Of a DNA stretch of 64,000 bases, positions 25,421 to 39,037 are shown one piece after another; within the stretch, counting starts at the first letter, position 1; every line of letters starts with the position of its first letter. The position numbers were made by a program, and so were the translations under genes. The stretch is taken from NCBI GenBank assembly GCA_004794785.1, contig SJOL01006488.1, positions 109,603 through 173,602 of the forward strand, read 5' to 3'. The notes under the pieces were generated by a model. That model did no database searches and was not told the DNA's origin. It worked only from the letters and a program-made list of their open reading frames with translations. Origin of the DNA: Opisthorchis felineus (taxonomy: Eukaryota; Platyhelminthes; Trematoda; Opisthorchiida; Opisthorchiidae).

Positions 25421-28400
25421 CCATTAATTTTCACAACGTTTTCATGTGCACAAACCTAACAGGCCATAAACTCAATGAATGATTTTATGACATGGCAAAT
25501 CTCGGAAGTTTGATATCCTAAGCTTATTAGGTGCAGTGTACGCCCACGGGAAGACTTCTTAAGGGCAGCAAATATTTTGCTGGGTTACCTTGTTAAGAGC
25601 ACAGCAACTGAAGTTTGCAAGTGAAAATTAGACTTTGGGATACAAATATAAAAAGCAACTTTTTGGTGGAAGATTCTCTCATGTGTCCACACAAGTGAGA
25701 ATATCCAACTAATTTATATGAGAAAATTCAGTGTTTGAATCAAGTCCTTAAGCCCTTCAAGTGTAGGGCCCCTTACGGGCATGTATATATAAAATTCTGG
25801 GTTACATGACTATATAGTTCCTGTGAGGGGCACTATATAAGACTTACATGTGTGCTGGACAAAACGTAGAGTTTTAGCTACACGTGTAAAGAGAGCACAC
25901 CGTTTTGACAATTTCGGGGTACTGTATAATAAGAGAAATATCATTTTGGATGTGTTAGGTCAGGTTTAGTAAATGAACTTGAAATTTTGTGCATAAATAT
26001 CATCTTGTTCTCAGTTACAGAGAACGCTGAAATTAAGTGAAATGAGCAGTCCAAAGAGCTTGCGATAGAAACTGTCTAGATAAAAAAATTCAAAAACTAA
26101 AATCGAGTCAAAGAACCTCCATGAAGAGAACATCACTGGAATAATAGTAATCTTCCAGAGACATAGAACACGTTGAAACTTTTTCTTATCCTCAGCTTAC
26201 CTGGGGAAATAGTAATGCAGCAGTAGCTGCTGCTGTCGGAATGCCAGCTGGAAGTAGGATTATTTGACAGAGAGACAGCAGAGTGTAGACTTGGAGAAAG
26301 ACTACGATATCCGAAGCGGCAATTTTTCGGTTAAGCGCTTTGCTTTATAAGCCAGATAATACCAAGGCGCGAAGGTATATTTTGCAAAGATAGGTTTTGG
26401 CGTAGAGAATTCTGTTTTTACGCCCACCTCTGGACGGGAGGACAGTTAACCTTTACTTTTGTGTTTATCATGACATGCCGGCCCACAGGAATCTCGGCCT
26501 CATAGTTTAGCCCCCCCCGGCCGCTGGTGTTACTGCCTCAAGGTCTGCTATAAACGTACCTTTCGGATCCTTACACAATTGCCGTTTGCTAACTACCAAC
26601 TGCTGACTGATACCGTTCATTTAAGCAAGCTATATCACGTATCTAAGATGTTTAATATAAGTAGATAACGATCGGCCAAACCGTATTCGCAATTAAAAGA
26701 AGGGGGTTTTCTCACATGCGAATAAATGTTATATCAAAAATATTGTTCACTGACCACTGATGTCAAAAATTAACTTACATCCATGCCGCAATAGTTTAGG
26801 TAATAAAAACGGCAGTAGACATTTGTGAACCATGGACGACAGACATCCGAGAAACTAAGGGATACTAAAATCCTGTGTATTTTCTTGTCCTGCAACTTTT
26901 TTTTACACTATCGAACAACGACAAGACCAAAAGCCCACTCTGACTGGACCACCAATAAAGCGTAATCAACCGGGGCCGGTTTTTCTATTCCTGTGGACAA
27001 CTAAAGCAAACTGATGGTCTGGGCTGGGCACTGGGTCTGGGCTTTAATCTCACTTATCTTAGACAACTTTCTCGAAAACATTCATTACTACAATTTCTAA
27101 TAATAAAAAAGGGGAAGTTTTCGACTCTGAAGAGCAATTTGCTTCGCGTTTTGGTCTGATTGTGATTCATTTGGTGAATATAACAAGGTTCGATAAGCCG
27201 ATGTTTTCTTTAAATTTCGCACAGCTTGCTCCACTGTTCCCCAGCCTCATTTGTGTCCATGTAGTATGTTATTCCTTGATTTTTCAGAATCGATGGAGTT
27301 TCTTTGGCTTTTGGTTACTTGTATGCAGTCCTGACTGTTTCTCATTCCTTTTTATTATATTTAACGAGGCCCGAATAACTACCAAGCTTCAGGCTTGGAG
27401 TCTTTGCAGATGCTAATTATGAGGTAAATCGGACGATCCCTCAAACGTAGCACAATGCACGTTCCGTCTTTATTGAGACTCGCCGTGCTCATTACAGTAA
27501 CCTCAAAGCATACATAAAGTCAGATCAGACTGAATGCACTTACCCGATCCGCAGTATATCTACCAGGTAATATTGTGTACAAAACAGACCAACGAATATT
27601 CGAAGTAATGGCTTTTTGATAAGTCCTAACTATTCTACAGTACACGGATAAATTCAAAGCCGTTTTATCTCCTGATTATCCCCTTTTCAGAAACGTCAGC
27701 TTTAAACATGTATTAAACTGCGCGCTATTTAGCACTTTTGGAACATTCCGCTAAGGATCAAAACAACACAGCGTGGTGTGACTGGAGCGAAAATCTTCAT
27801 GGGGCACAATGTTCCTGATTTGGTTCAAGTGCCTTAACACAAAGCAACGACGATCGCATCAGATTACTGTGCAGCGGTTTACACTCTACGGAATGAATTG
27901 TCACAGTTATCCCGTTCCTCAACTTAGTAGAATTGGACCTATGCTTACCTGTGATACAATCAACAGAAGCCCTGCCAGGGAAGACTTTGTGAACGTTGTG
28001 TGCCATCCGATAGAACGTAAAGTTTGCTGTTTTTCTAGTGAAAAGCCAGTTCAATATTCCCTTATCTAACGGTTTATAGTTACCATGAAAATGTTAAGGT
28101 TCGTACAAATCTGACTGGTTTCACCATCTGGTCTGGTGTTCCTTATTTTCGGAAATTTATGTGAACGGAATTTTTCGTGCAACCATTGAAATTTATGGCG
28201 AACATGAATAAGGAATGGCTGGAAAAACCAAGGTACCCAGGAGAGGTTCAATTTCGTGCCTAAGGTTAATCCAGCTGGGAAATTAGAAAAACTCAAATAA
28301 ACTTAAAATTAGCCGGAATAGGCTTATCTGGCGTGCCATCAAAATTATTCTATCCAAAAAGTTTCGTCAACCTTTTTGTCTTTGTCAGGGCATGGAAAAT

Positions 28401-28650
28401 TTCGAAAATAGTTCAAACTGAGACATGTTTAGGCAAGGAATATTATAAACGAATGATTCAGTTAAGTTCCATGTCAACAACTTAATTTTTTAATCGGATT
28501 TATAACTTAATGCTATTTGGTTGATGCTATTCCTTTCGCTAATTAAAGTAACCAGTAGATTCGCAGGCAAAAGAGCACATATTCACGCAAGTGCGTTGAT
28601 CACCAGAGCCAAAGTTCACAGTAAGGTAGGTTTGTTATCGAGATCTGGTT
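25421..28650. other. Intron interior, nothing recognised
   Basis: No gene, RNA gene or clear repeat was recognised. A CCCCCCCC run lies at about 26511-26518. Open frames do not exceed about 90 codons. Confidence 0.4.
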
Positions 28651-28848
28651 CTACAAATGCATCATAACTATCTTACCTCGGCAAGTAAAGCTCGCCACGA
28701 AGTCAGTGCGGGTCCCTTCTCTGGGTTGCAAGCATGCATTGCAGTCTGGTAGACGGGCAGCACTTAAGCCTGACGACAGTATGAGCCTCTCATTATCGAG
28801 GTTTTCGACGCACGTTAAGGTCTTAGTACACAACCAACTATTACTCAT
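28651..28848 (-). other. Open frame with donor-like end, origin unclear
   Basis: A 65-codon ATG-started minus-strand frame (28848-28651) contains SAARLPDCNACLQPREGTRT. Near its end, CTTGCCGAG|GTAAGATAG matches the splice donor consensus, and CTGTCGTCAG upstream could be an acceptor. This would allow a small exon inside the intron on the opposite strand. The peptide also recalls translated repeats I have seen in fluke annotations, so a repeat-derived frame is at least as likely. No function is suggested. Confidence 0.15.
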
Positions 28849-29763
28849 ACAAACTTGTACGCTGTTGCAATGACTTTAAGAAGGTTAACAACTCATGATG
28901 CATCTGAATATTTCTAACTGATTTCCGCCAGCATTTGGCGCGTTTTATGGGAAGAAGTAAAGGAACTGTGTTAGGTATTCTAGCAAGACTCTGCTTTACC
29001 CTTCAAGGAAAGTGAGGCCCAACAACTGACATCATAGAAACACCCGCTCTTCTTTTTTGTTCTATAGTTTCTGTGCATCTATTCGAGTAATTTGTTCGAT
29101 TGGGTTTAAAACAACTCAAAGGTCATTTCTTACTGTGACTTCAAACATTTCCAATATTTTCGAAAGCGAGATTTCGAAAATAAGCTGCCGTGGAAGGCAG
29201 ACACAAACAGGCTAGCAAACCTTCTTTATTATTTTAAGACTGAATGTATAAGACATTAATGCATCCCGTATCTTCACATTCAGCTCAAAATCAACCTTTG
29301 ATTTTGATAGCCATAAACATGTCCTCCACACGCGCCCACACCAGTGCGTTTTCCAAACTGAGGGACGAATCCTGATAGTTTTCAAATATTATTCAAACGA
29401 AATCAAACCTGGTTCCAGTAAATAACTTATAGCCAAGTAATGGAAAGATACTTGAGTATGTTTTGCGCATATATGTAGCAATTTTTGGAGACGATTCGCA
29501 GAATTACTTCTGTCGTTTTCATGTAAACAGGTGTCACTTGTATCCACAAATATGTATAAAATGAACCCAAGTTCTTAAGATAACGTGTGTTTTCGGAACA
29601 CATGCGGGTACTGAATCTTGTCAACAGAGGCAAGCGAGTCAATGAGATTGTCGTTTATCTGCTTATGATAGGAGAAACATTGAGTCAGTTTTAAGTTTAT
29701 CGCCCCAATCCTAGGAAGAGGTCGCAATAGGATGTCTCTATTGCGAACTTACGCAGCCATATT

Positions 29764-29766
<3 letters not shown>

Positions 29767-29797
<31 letters not shown>
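29767..29797. repeat. (TA)n microsatellite
   Basis: A pure TA run of 31 bases, the longest dinucleotide tract in the window. Confidence 0.95.
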
Positions 29798-29799
<2 letters not shown>

Positions 29800-32700
29800 A
29801 CTTTGTAACTATAAGTTAACTACATACTTCGCAAGAGATTGCTTACTCAAAGCTGTGTGAACAAAACTACCCACTGCGCTTTGCAGGAGCAGCAGGAATT
29901 TTGCACTACTCGCCTAATCTATGTAAATACAGTGAATATCTGACCAGTTTTGCCTCGGTAGTGCCGCCGCGACCCAAGTCCGCCTCTTACTCGCTTGCCC
30001 TGCATTAAATGTTAAATTGGTTATATTTGAGCAGCTGGCGTGACAACACGAAACAACCGAATCCCACCTACCCAGTGACCCAGTTTCCATGAACTGCAAG
30101 ATATAATACAATTCACCTCCCGATCTGTTTACAGCTGTCCGAAACTGATGAATTCAGGAATACGGAGAAAAATTAACAAAACAGTCACTCTTCAGACATC
30201 TGGATACTAGTTCTAATGGGTGTAGCGAGACGAAACTGTTAAGTCTCTATTTTAATTGTTCGCAACTTAAAGGTCATCAGGATAACAAGAAATCGCGAGC
30301 CACTGAAACATCGAAGGCTGTGATAGGGAAAAAGTGATTCCGGCTTTGTGTTACAGAGACTTTTGGCTGATAAAGGGGCTTCGTTAAGCGTTCTTTGGAC
30401 GAACTCATGGAATGTTCTAAGCTTTGTGCAATTACTAAACTCAAATTGAGACCACGAGCTGTTACACCTTGCGTAACATTTTTGGACCTGCCCCCTGTGG
30501 TGCTGTTTGACAGGCACCCCAAGTAAATCGATCCATTTTCAACAATCATGTAAACCTAGTTTATGCACCCCGTTATATCAGTTCTATTGCCTATTGCGTG
30601 ATTTTACCGATGTGTCATATTTTTGTCGCGCAAAAACCTGACTTGATCACATCCCTTAGTCGTTAGATTTGTCTGATTACCGTAAATTTACCGTCTTATC
30701 ATTAGCTGCACATTCCTTAAAACAGTCGATGAGGCAACCTAGCCAGCCATCTACACCTCAACTTACTAATTGCATATCACCAAGGCATGCATTCATATGT
30801 CCATACGTCATACGACCACTTTTTTAAAATAACCCGAAAATAATGGCTTGTACTTTTCCAAAGGTCAATAAAAAGTGCAGGTTTTATCTGATATCCAACA
30901 GATCGCTCATAAAAACCCTTCCGATTTCATTGGGATTCACCAACGGGTGTACGTTCGTCTGAAATTTGACCTTTGGTTAGTATTGACTTACTATTGTGTC
31001 TGAACCCGACTGGTGATTTCGATTTACTGCCAACGTTCACTAAATGTCAATAGCATTGGTTTGGAATTTATCAGGTTCTACTAAAAAACCAGTGACTTCA
31101 TATTTAACAGTCACTTTTCACCCGGAGTCAGTTGATTATATGAGCTCATTAGAGTGACTTCTACACCCAAAATATTTAAAAGCTTTCATGGAGATTAAAC
31201 GGATTTGGCACGCTGCAAAAATCATACTCGGTGAGATCGCTCAAACTAAGATAAATGGAAGTAGAGAAGAGTTGTACAGCAATACGGAAAAGTAGGTTTA
31301 TCTTAAGCCGGCTAGCTGTTGCCACGCGTACGTTAAATGTGAAACAGCCATTGTGGACTGCCTAAAACCCTGCCAAATGCTTCCATCCAGTACATGTAAG
31401 TGTCAACTTGTGTCAGCGTTTTATTCTTCAATGTTTAGATGCAGCACACTGTTGCCTACGTCTTTGATTTTTCCCGCCGGTCAGGACACTGATATACATT
31501 TGTCCGGTTGAACGACGCGGACAGCAGCTATCATATTATGCAATAAATAGCGGTTGTGACTTTGATAATCCTTACTAAACACTCTTTCTAACCAGTAACC
31601 GGTTGATTGCAAGTTGGACAAATCTTTGCTAGAATGTCAAAGACCAACTTGATTATGTTTTTTGGCCTTTATTTTGGGAAGCTATGTAAATGATCCCTGA
31701 ATTTACTTCGTTTTACCCACTGAATTTTAAGCAACCATCCTGTGTATCTCATAAATTTTTGAACGGCATGCTAGGCCCACAAAATGTGGAAATTGGCCGC
31801 AAAAACCTGGGGATTATCGATGTTAGCAGAAAAACAGTGAACCCCACAGCAAGAGTTGCTGCAAGTAATCACAAGACATTCTAGGTTACAGAGAAATTGC
31901 TGAAGTCACAATCATTCGTAAACTGGACGCTTAAACTGAACCCAAGAAGGTCACAGACCAACTATTCAGCTTTAAAGAGTACACATGCTAGACAGTTAAA
32001 TGCCCATAACTTGTTGATATGAAGGAATATTCTAGGCCGAAACTTCTATCCCATGAACTTTTTATTTTCCAGCAGTCGCAGTTTTAGCTATATATAGCTG
32101 AAGGCGTTATCATGGATAGGTGTCGCTTGATTCGGAGAAAAATAAACCCTTTTCTTCAAAAGTATAACATGAAGACTGAATGTTCCAAGCTCTTGCGGAT
32201 TTACCTCTATACGTTTCTCCTTTTTGAAAAGCACTAGGCAAACTGAAAGTGGTCAGGGTCCACGTGGTGCCGATTTCGATACACGGCATTTTGCCTCCGA
32301 GATAGCTACTGCTTAAGGGTGCTCAAATATCTCATTTTTTCGTGAGGGTCTCTCCTGCAAGAAGCATGCGTGCTGTAGCGCGTTTAAAATTAACTTATTC
32401 ACATGATTCACATGATTCACACTATATTTGGTTAACAGAAGTAAGACTGGGGTTGATACAAATTTCACATGTCTACTCCATTCCACAAAAATGTACATGG
32501 GTTTTTCACTGCTGGTGTGCAGATAAAGAAGGGCTACAGGTTTTGCGGGGATGTTTGTGTGTATGTCTATGGTCTTTACCAGTTGAATAAAGGCCATCTG
32601 AAATTGTTTTATATTTGACAGCTCTTAATATCAAATTCTGCTGCCTGGAACGTTGCAAAGCATGTCAGTCATGTGCGTCAGTCAGTCGCTTTCATCCAGT

Positions 32701-34259
32701 TTATTATGCAATTTCTTCTTTTGCCTTTCGGCTGAACTTCTTTTATTTGAGGCACTACCTAAGCTGGATCCCTTTTAGATACGGCATATAGCAGATGACT
32801 TCCTCTATTCACTTAAGTTAAAGATATTTTGAGTGAACTGACCAAATATTTATCATATTTGAATTCTTCATTGCTACGCTAAACACTACTCCGTTGTCCC
32901 TGTTAGGCCTCGTATCCAGGGCGGGCTTGTGTTCGTCGCCTCACTTTCTATGGAATACGCAGCGTTGGTTTAGTCAATTGCACTGACTGAGGCTTGCTCA
33001 AGTCATATTGGGTGTTTTGGGAGAAACCGGCCTTGGTGACCATGCCGCATACTTATGCTAACTGAAGTGCAGACAGTGGCTGTGACAAATTGCTGCTACA
33101 CCTGTTCGAGGCGAGTCTTGTTGTCTGCATTCATCACGGCCTAATTTGCGAAAAATTTGGTATGCTGCTCCTGACCCGCAGCGCAAGATGATGTAATCCT
33201 TAATCGGTCTTATTTTACGTAATGGTAATTGCGGAGAAAGCTAGCATATCCAGGCGTATGATTGTGGAACACGATATCAGGGATATAAAATTGATGTCTT
33301 ATATCCAATATTCTACTGTACCCTGTTCAAGAGCAGAACTTGTGATTCGTGAGGATGATAGAGTAACTTGATATCTGCGAATAGCACAGATGGTAAAAAC
33401 TATTATAATTGTTTCTAGCTATGCTTAGTATCCCAGGCAGTTAGATGTTGCCATTAAGTCCAGACGTGCGCAAGATTAAAGTCAGATATGTAGACGATTT
33501 ATGAGAGTTACTAAACAGTGAGTGTTACTCTTGATCAAACTTACGAATTAGTGGATATTTAACTCTTAGTGTGTCTATCACAGATAACGGTGACCAGAAA
33601 ATTGATGTAGATTGCCTCCATTTCAACCAGTTAGACATACATAGATTGGGAATTTTCTGAGAATCCCGTGAAAATAAACGAATTAAGAACCCGTTATATT
33701 TCCACCCTTTTATGCGGAAATGGGCTGGTTTACTCACAACACGTTGTAATCAACCATGCGATGTTTTTTTGATGATGATGTTTTCCGTTGTGATGATTTC
33801 CCAAAAAGCTTAGACTTGTCCTCGATCCTTGTAAGGCGATCAACAGTCCGCAGATGATTTTCCAGTTTATTTCAAGAAGTGATCTTCTAATTTTAAATGG
33901 TACAGTAGCACAACGAAAAAGTGCTTAGAAATGCAAGTTTAAACCGCCAATAGAATGGAGTTATAGATTTTGCAATACGTTTCCAGCCCATAGTGTAAAA
34001 TTAAGGAGGCAAGAACCTCAGTGGCTTAATTAAATGAAATAAAAATAAACCTGTACAAACCTCTCACTTGCATGCATGGGTGTTCTAACGGTTGACGACT
34101 TGTGTGCAGTTCATGTAGAAAAGCGTAGTTTAATACGAGGCCATGTCCTAAACAAAATCCCGCGTTCCTTTTTTTATTGACTAATATTATCAGTCCTCGA
34201 CCCAAATAAGCAACACCACTAGTTTTCTTAATGTCTTGACACATTTTCTTGTTTGCCAT
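29798..34259. other. Intron interior, nothing recognised
   Basis: Frames open on both strands (for example 32313-32597) have no recognisable motif. No RNA gene or repeat was identified with confidence. Confidence 0.4.
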
Positions 34260-34790
34260 CTAGTTCACAACATTTACAGGCACATTCTCGAAGACGAGAT
34301 GTCTTGCATCATATGTAGTGCTGCCTGCTGGTGGTACTGCAAGTAGGCATTTTTTTAAACTCAGTCGCTTTGTCCTGTTAGATTGATTGATGAATGATAC
34401 CAAATGATACCAAATCACCAAATCGTCAGGCCAGTCGATATGGCTAACTGAGTAGCAGGTACAGAAACCACGAGTGGTAAAAACTTTGATAGCTGGCCGA
34501 CCTGATCGAAGATTTGAAATGTTTTTGCTCTCGTGAAATAAGGCTTGGAAGAACAAAGCAGGATGGCATGGAGAGTGGCGATATAAAATGTAGGTGCCTT
34601 TGCATGACCATCGTAGACCAAAGCACCTTAATACGGCTGTGATTCTGGGATGAGTTTTCAGCAGTTCAGGTAATCGGTCCACTCGAAGCAGACACCACAG
34701 TGCAACAAAGTGAAACTGTGAACTACATACGTCGCCACACTGACTAAGCAAGTGTTCTATACCAGTGACTGAGCTTGAGGCGAAACTCCT
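34260..34790 (-). other. Long open frame without start, unrecognised
   Basis: The minus strand is open for about 175 codons, ending with TAG at 34260-34262. It begins after a TGA and has no ATG near its N-terminus. The translation (including LPELLKTHPRITAVLRCFG and a C-terminal KKCLLAVPPAGSTTYDARH) matches no family I know. In 64 kb read in six frames, one or two stretches of this length are expected by chance. I list it only because it is the longest unexplained frame in the intron. Confidence 0.12.
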
Positions 34791-37700
34791 TGACTGTCAT
34801 CTTATAGGCAGAATCAGGTCAGACAACAGAAAACCATGGAATTCCACTCCGGCTTGGTCGGGGTTCAGCATATTGATGGGACAAGTCACCAGTCTACGTG
34901 AACTGCATATCGTTTGGTCGAAATGCCAGTTTGTTCCGATTTGTTTATGTCTTTAACTAGCCTTGCCACTCCGAGCATTCCGTAGGCTTACGACTTCAAC
35001 GGTGTTAAAGGTGTCTGCTAGTGACCACTGCTTCATAGACAAAGTAAGAAGAAACCTGAGTGCTTAGAAGGAAACGCCCCTGAAACTAGTGTTCCCATTG
35101 CATTTAAACACCATGTTTTATAATCAGTTTCAAGAAATCGATCTGTTCACGTACGTTTGGCACTCCCCTACGAGGTCATCCATGACTCCTCTACTGTTTT
35201 ACGATCATACTCAAAAGCGCTATTCGATCAGACAAGTAGAATTTTCGTCTTTAAAGCTTATTTCAACAGCTGTTTATAGGAGAGCTCGCTTCCAAGATGG
35301 TGGTGTAGAACACTGTATTTGAGTGTGCTCTCCAGAAACGAAAACTCCCATGTGAAACAGGTGTTCGTCTTTGATTCGTCTGTAATTTGCAATAAACTGG
35401 AATGGGTGAGCATCGGTGACATTTATAATATTTGCATATTTGCATATTTCCCGAGAAAAGTATGAAATTGCATGCATGAAGGAAATCTATCTATATTGAA
35501 CAAGGTGCGAGATTTGTGTGTTAGGGATAAGTTGTTGCTTCTCTAAGACGTTTGTTTCTGTCCACTACCAAAGGAGTCGTTCGTCACTGAGATGGCTGCG
35601 CACTGGTTAACCCCTGATATAAGTATGAATACCAAGAAATCTCTTATTACTCTGTGGCATAATAATGCTACCAGAGAGGGACATTGTGGGCTGATACACA
35701 TGTCCTCATGCACCACGCTATGGACTCACCGAAGGTTCAGTGCACTCTACTATGGATAGTTAACAGCAGATCGATAACATGCATAATTTATAGTCCCTTG
35801 ACCAGGTATACCCTAAAGATCCATGATAATGACCTGATTCAATACGGTATATGTGACTTACAGGCCATCAATCCCATGGGTTCTAAGTTACCCGGTCATA
35901 AGGAATGTGATGAAAAATGCATCCATTATATTCGGGGTAACTCGCCTTCCAGGAGTGGATATACGAGTGTTCATCTGCTCATTTCGTATACCGAAAGCCT
36001 CAATTGTGGATGGGTATTGCAGTTATTGACAATATCATTTGAGCACCAACACACCCGAGAATATACTGTCATCAGTAGGGTCCAAGCCAAAGCAATAATA
36101 TTTTATCTGTTATAATGGTGGGTTGTGCTTCAGGCTCCAAACAGGAAGATGGATCGCCATGAGATACAAGCCTAATGCTTCACAGGGATAGCTTAAAAAG
36201 CCTGTATGTCATAAATTTTCTACTAAAGCTGTTGACAAAGTAAACGATAGGAGAACCGCGGCTGACAAGGCAAACTACAATACAACCTTCTGGATGAAAA
36301 ATAAATGTGCCTCTAAGCAACCCATAAAAATACGTACTTAATTCCCGGCTTTTGTTGAATTCAAATCTAAATGTTCTCCTCAAAGGATGAACAGGACACT
36401 TTTACAACTCAGCGCTAATTGTTCATAAAATCTGACTTCTGGTCGGCGGGTGCATAATCATATAGCCAACGTCACTAAACTGGTAACGAATGGGCAACCA
36501 ACGTTCAACTGGTGAGTTTCATTAACAACGAACGGTCTTTCGTGGTTAGACCTTTATGGATCCGACCGCAGCTTCGCTATAAAAAGATTCGTAATTCAGT
36601 GCCCGTTTGTCATGGATATCTGATAGTGCGGATGGTTACTACAGAGAAAATGGAAAACAAGATCGATGAAAAATTCGTGTACTTGGTAAAGGCGTGACGA
36701 TTGTTGGTTCATTGGTCACTACGCACAAAACGTGCATGAAAGAACTAAACATGGGGATTTCCGTAATACATTTTTGGCTACTAGGACTTTGTGCGATGTA
36801 ACTCCAAATGCATGGGATATAAATTGCTGCAAAGCCTGAACAAAACTTCGTTCATCTTGATCAGCTGGAGCGAGTTCCTAACAGGCGAACAATTATGTAT
36901 TTAGGTAGATCACGTTCTTTTTGTTTTCAGATACGCTAACTAGCCCTTTCACTGTAGTTGAACAGAATTAATGTACCAGTGTGGTTAGAATGTACGTTGT
37001 ATCCTATGTTGATATATTTCACCATATCATGCACTTTCCTTTTGTACATAGCACCTATGGTAGATTGTTTAGTGTTTTTCACTTCAACTATCTTTGTTAC
37101 AGTCGACAATGGTCAAAGTAACACAAAAATAAGTTTCCTGTATTTGATAATACGTGGCGGTTCACGAACATTGTTTTTAAAATAAACCTCGGGTGCTAGA
37201 AAACCGTGAAATAACCAGGATTAATCAGACACCTGGGTAAGAGTGGTTGACGGTTTACGGGTGTGTGGTGTGTGGTGTACGGTACTACCACTACACCTGG
37301 TTAGACCAACAGACAACAGATAGGGAGCAAATTGAACCTGTTCATATCGTCTCACCTACCACTAGTGAATAATCCACAATGGGATTGATTTCAGTTCGCT
37401 TCAAACAAAACCCATCGAATGAACAACTGACGAAATTACTAGGCCCCATGCTACGGCTAAACAATGCTTGAACCCGAAAAAAAGACGTCTAGTTTCCAAT
37501 GAACTCTCCGTTGTGGTCCCATGCTTACAATCTGATAACGTTTCTGCGACATAAAGTTTGGTGATAGCTAAAGTTACTAGTTTAGAAGACATTAACGGGG
37601 GACTGAAACTACAGAACGCTTTTAAACTTTAGTCGTATTTAGGCCTAGGAAGTCTGTTTCTGACATACATATTCACTGGGATATATATGTTGCAGAATTC

Positions 37701-39024
37701 AAATTGCCATTCCAGTTTCTTACATTGCTTTTTGTCAGAGGAAAGTCCATTTGCGATGCATCTTATCACAGGTCACGTAACCGTCTTAAATAAAGTGTCC
37801 AGTGGTGAACTTAATCCCATCAAGGTACACTAAACCAATAAGGTCGACAACTGAGCAAAGTTACCACTCTGTTCGCATGAAAACAACCCTTTGATCGAAT
37901 TGACAGCCTTGTATTTATTGATGATTCATCCGGTCTGTGTTCATCTACCTAACATAAAAAAGCACAGTTCCTTGCATTCTTCCTGGTAGCCAGTCATCAG
38001 TCAGTGTTTTCATGACGGTGAACTTCAACATCACTTTGTTCTTCAGTTTATTTGCGTATAAACCGTTTTACAGTTCGTTTTACGTTTACGCTTTTACTTC
38101 ACCTTATGTATTAAAGTACGCTCCACTGTACTGCGTAAACATGTAGATGATTGCATTTCTTGAGTATAAATTAAGTGAACACAAGAAATCTTAGGATAAG
38201 TTTTCCAATGATTATCTTTCATACTAAAGCAAGGAAGAAACGACTTAATTGAATTGTGGTGTGCGAAAAATATTCATCTGTTAGTGACCAGCTCGGAGTC
38301 ATTGTTCTTCAGATCAACAAATGAAAAAGTACAATATTTCTAAGGTTGATCACCAGGAACTCGGACACGGTCTTTTGGTTTAAATGGATTTATACGCTCG
38401 GGAATCGTATTTGTTCTTGTCAAACTGACAACATAATGTTAAAAATGGTTTGACAATCTTGCGTCAGGATTTCGGCTATCCTATGGACATGCATTACTAC
38501 TTTTTCCGAACGATTCTTTACCTTGTGCGTACAAAGAAGCTATTCTTCCATGCAGAATGACGTCTAACTCTGAGCAGCGGCTATCGAATTTCCTGAGATT
38601 CCATGCGAATTCAGAATGCTGCCTGTCTGTCTAACATTCTCCCATTGATTTATACCACGGAGCTTTAGTCGCCAAATCACATGATGTGCGCACTATATGC
38701 TTTCTGATTTTGATCACGAGGTTGAGGAGAGGCCATTTTTAAGCATTTGTACATGGAAGCATCAGTGAGCCAGGGGTTCGATTAAAATCAGTTTAACCCA
38801 TGTCACTCCCTCTAGCACACGGAAGTATGTGAACGTGTCATAACAACCGAATATATCCACCGAATAATTGCTACCATTTTTAGTATAATTAAGCTGAGTT
38901 TATTTTTTAATTGATAGTTAATATCCCTGAGATTGAAAGTTGGCTACGTAAAATGAATGCTTTTGTCTGGCTTCATTTTTAGACTTCAACCGTATTGTGT
39001 TTTGAGTCAAATAATATGTCAATT
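34791..39024. other. Intron interior, nothing recognised
   Basis: The frame at 35684-36115 (plus, 143 codons) has no motif and lacks splice context. The rest is dense in stops. Confidence 0.4.
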
Positions 39025-39037
39025 CCCCCCCCCCCCC
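39025..39037. repeat. Poly(C) run
   Basis: Thirteen consecutive C residues, unusual for this AT-leaning sequence. The exact length of such a run is error-prone. Confidence 0.9.
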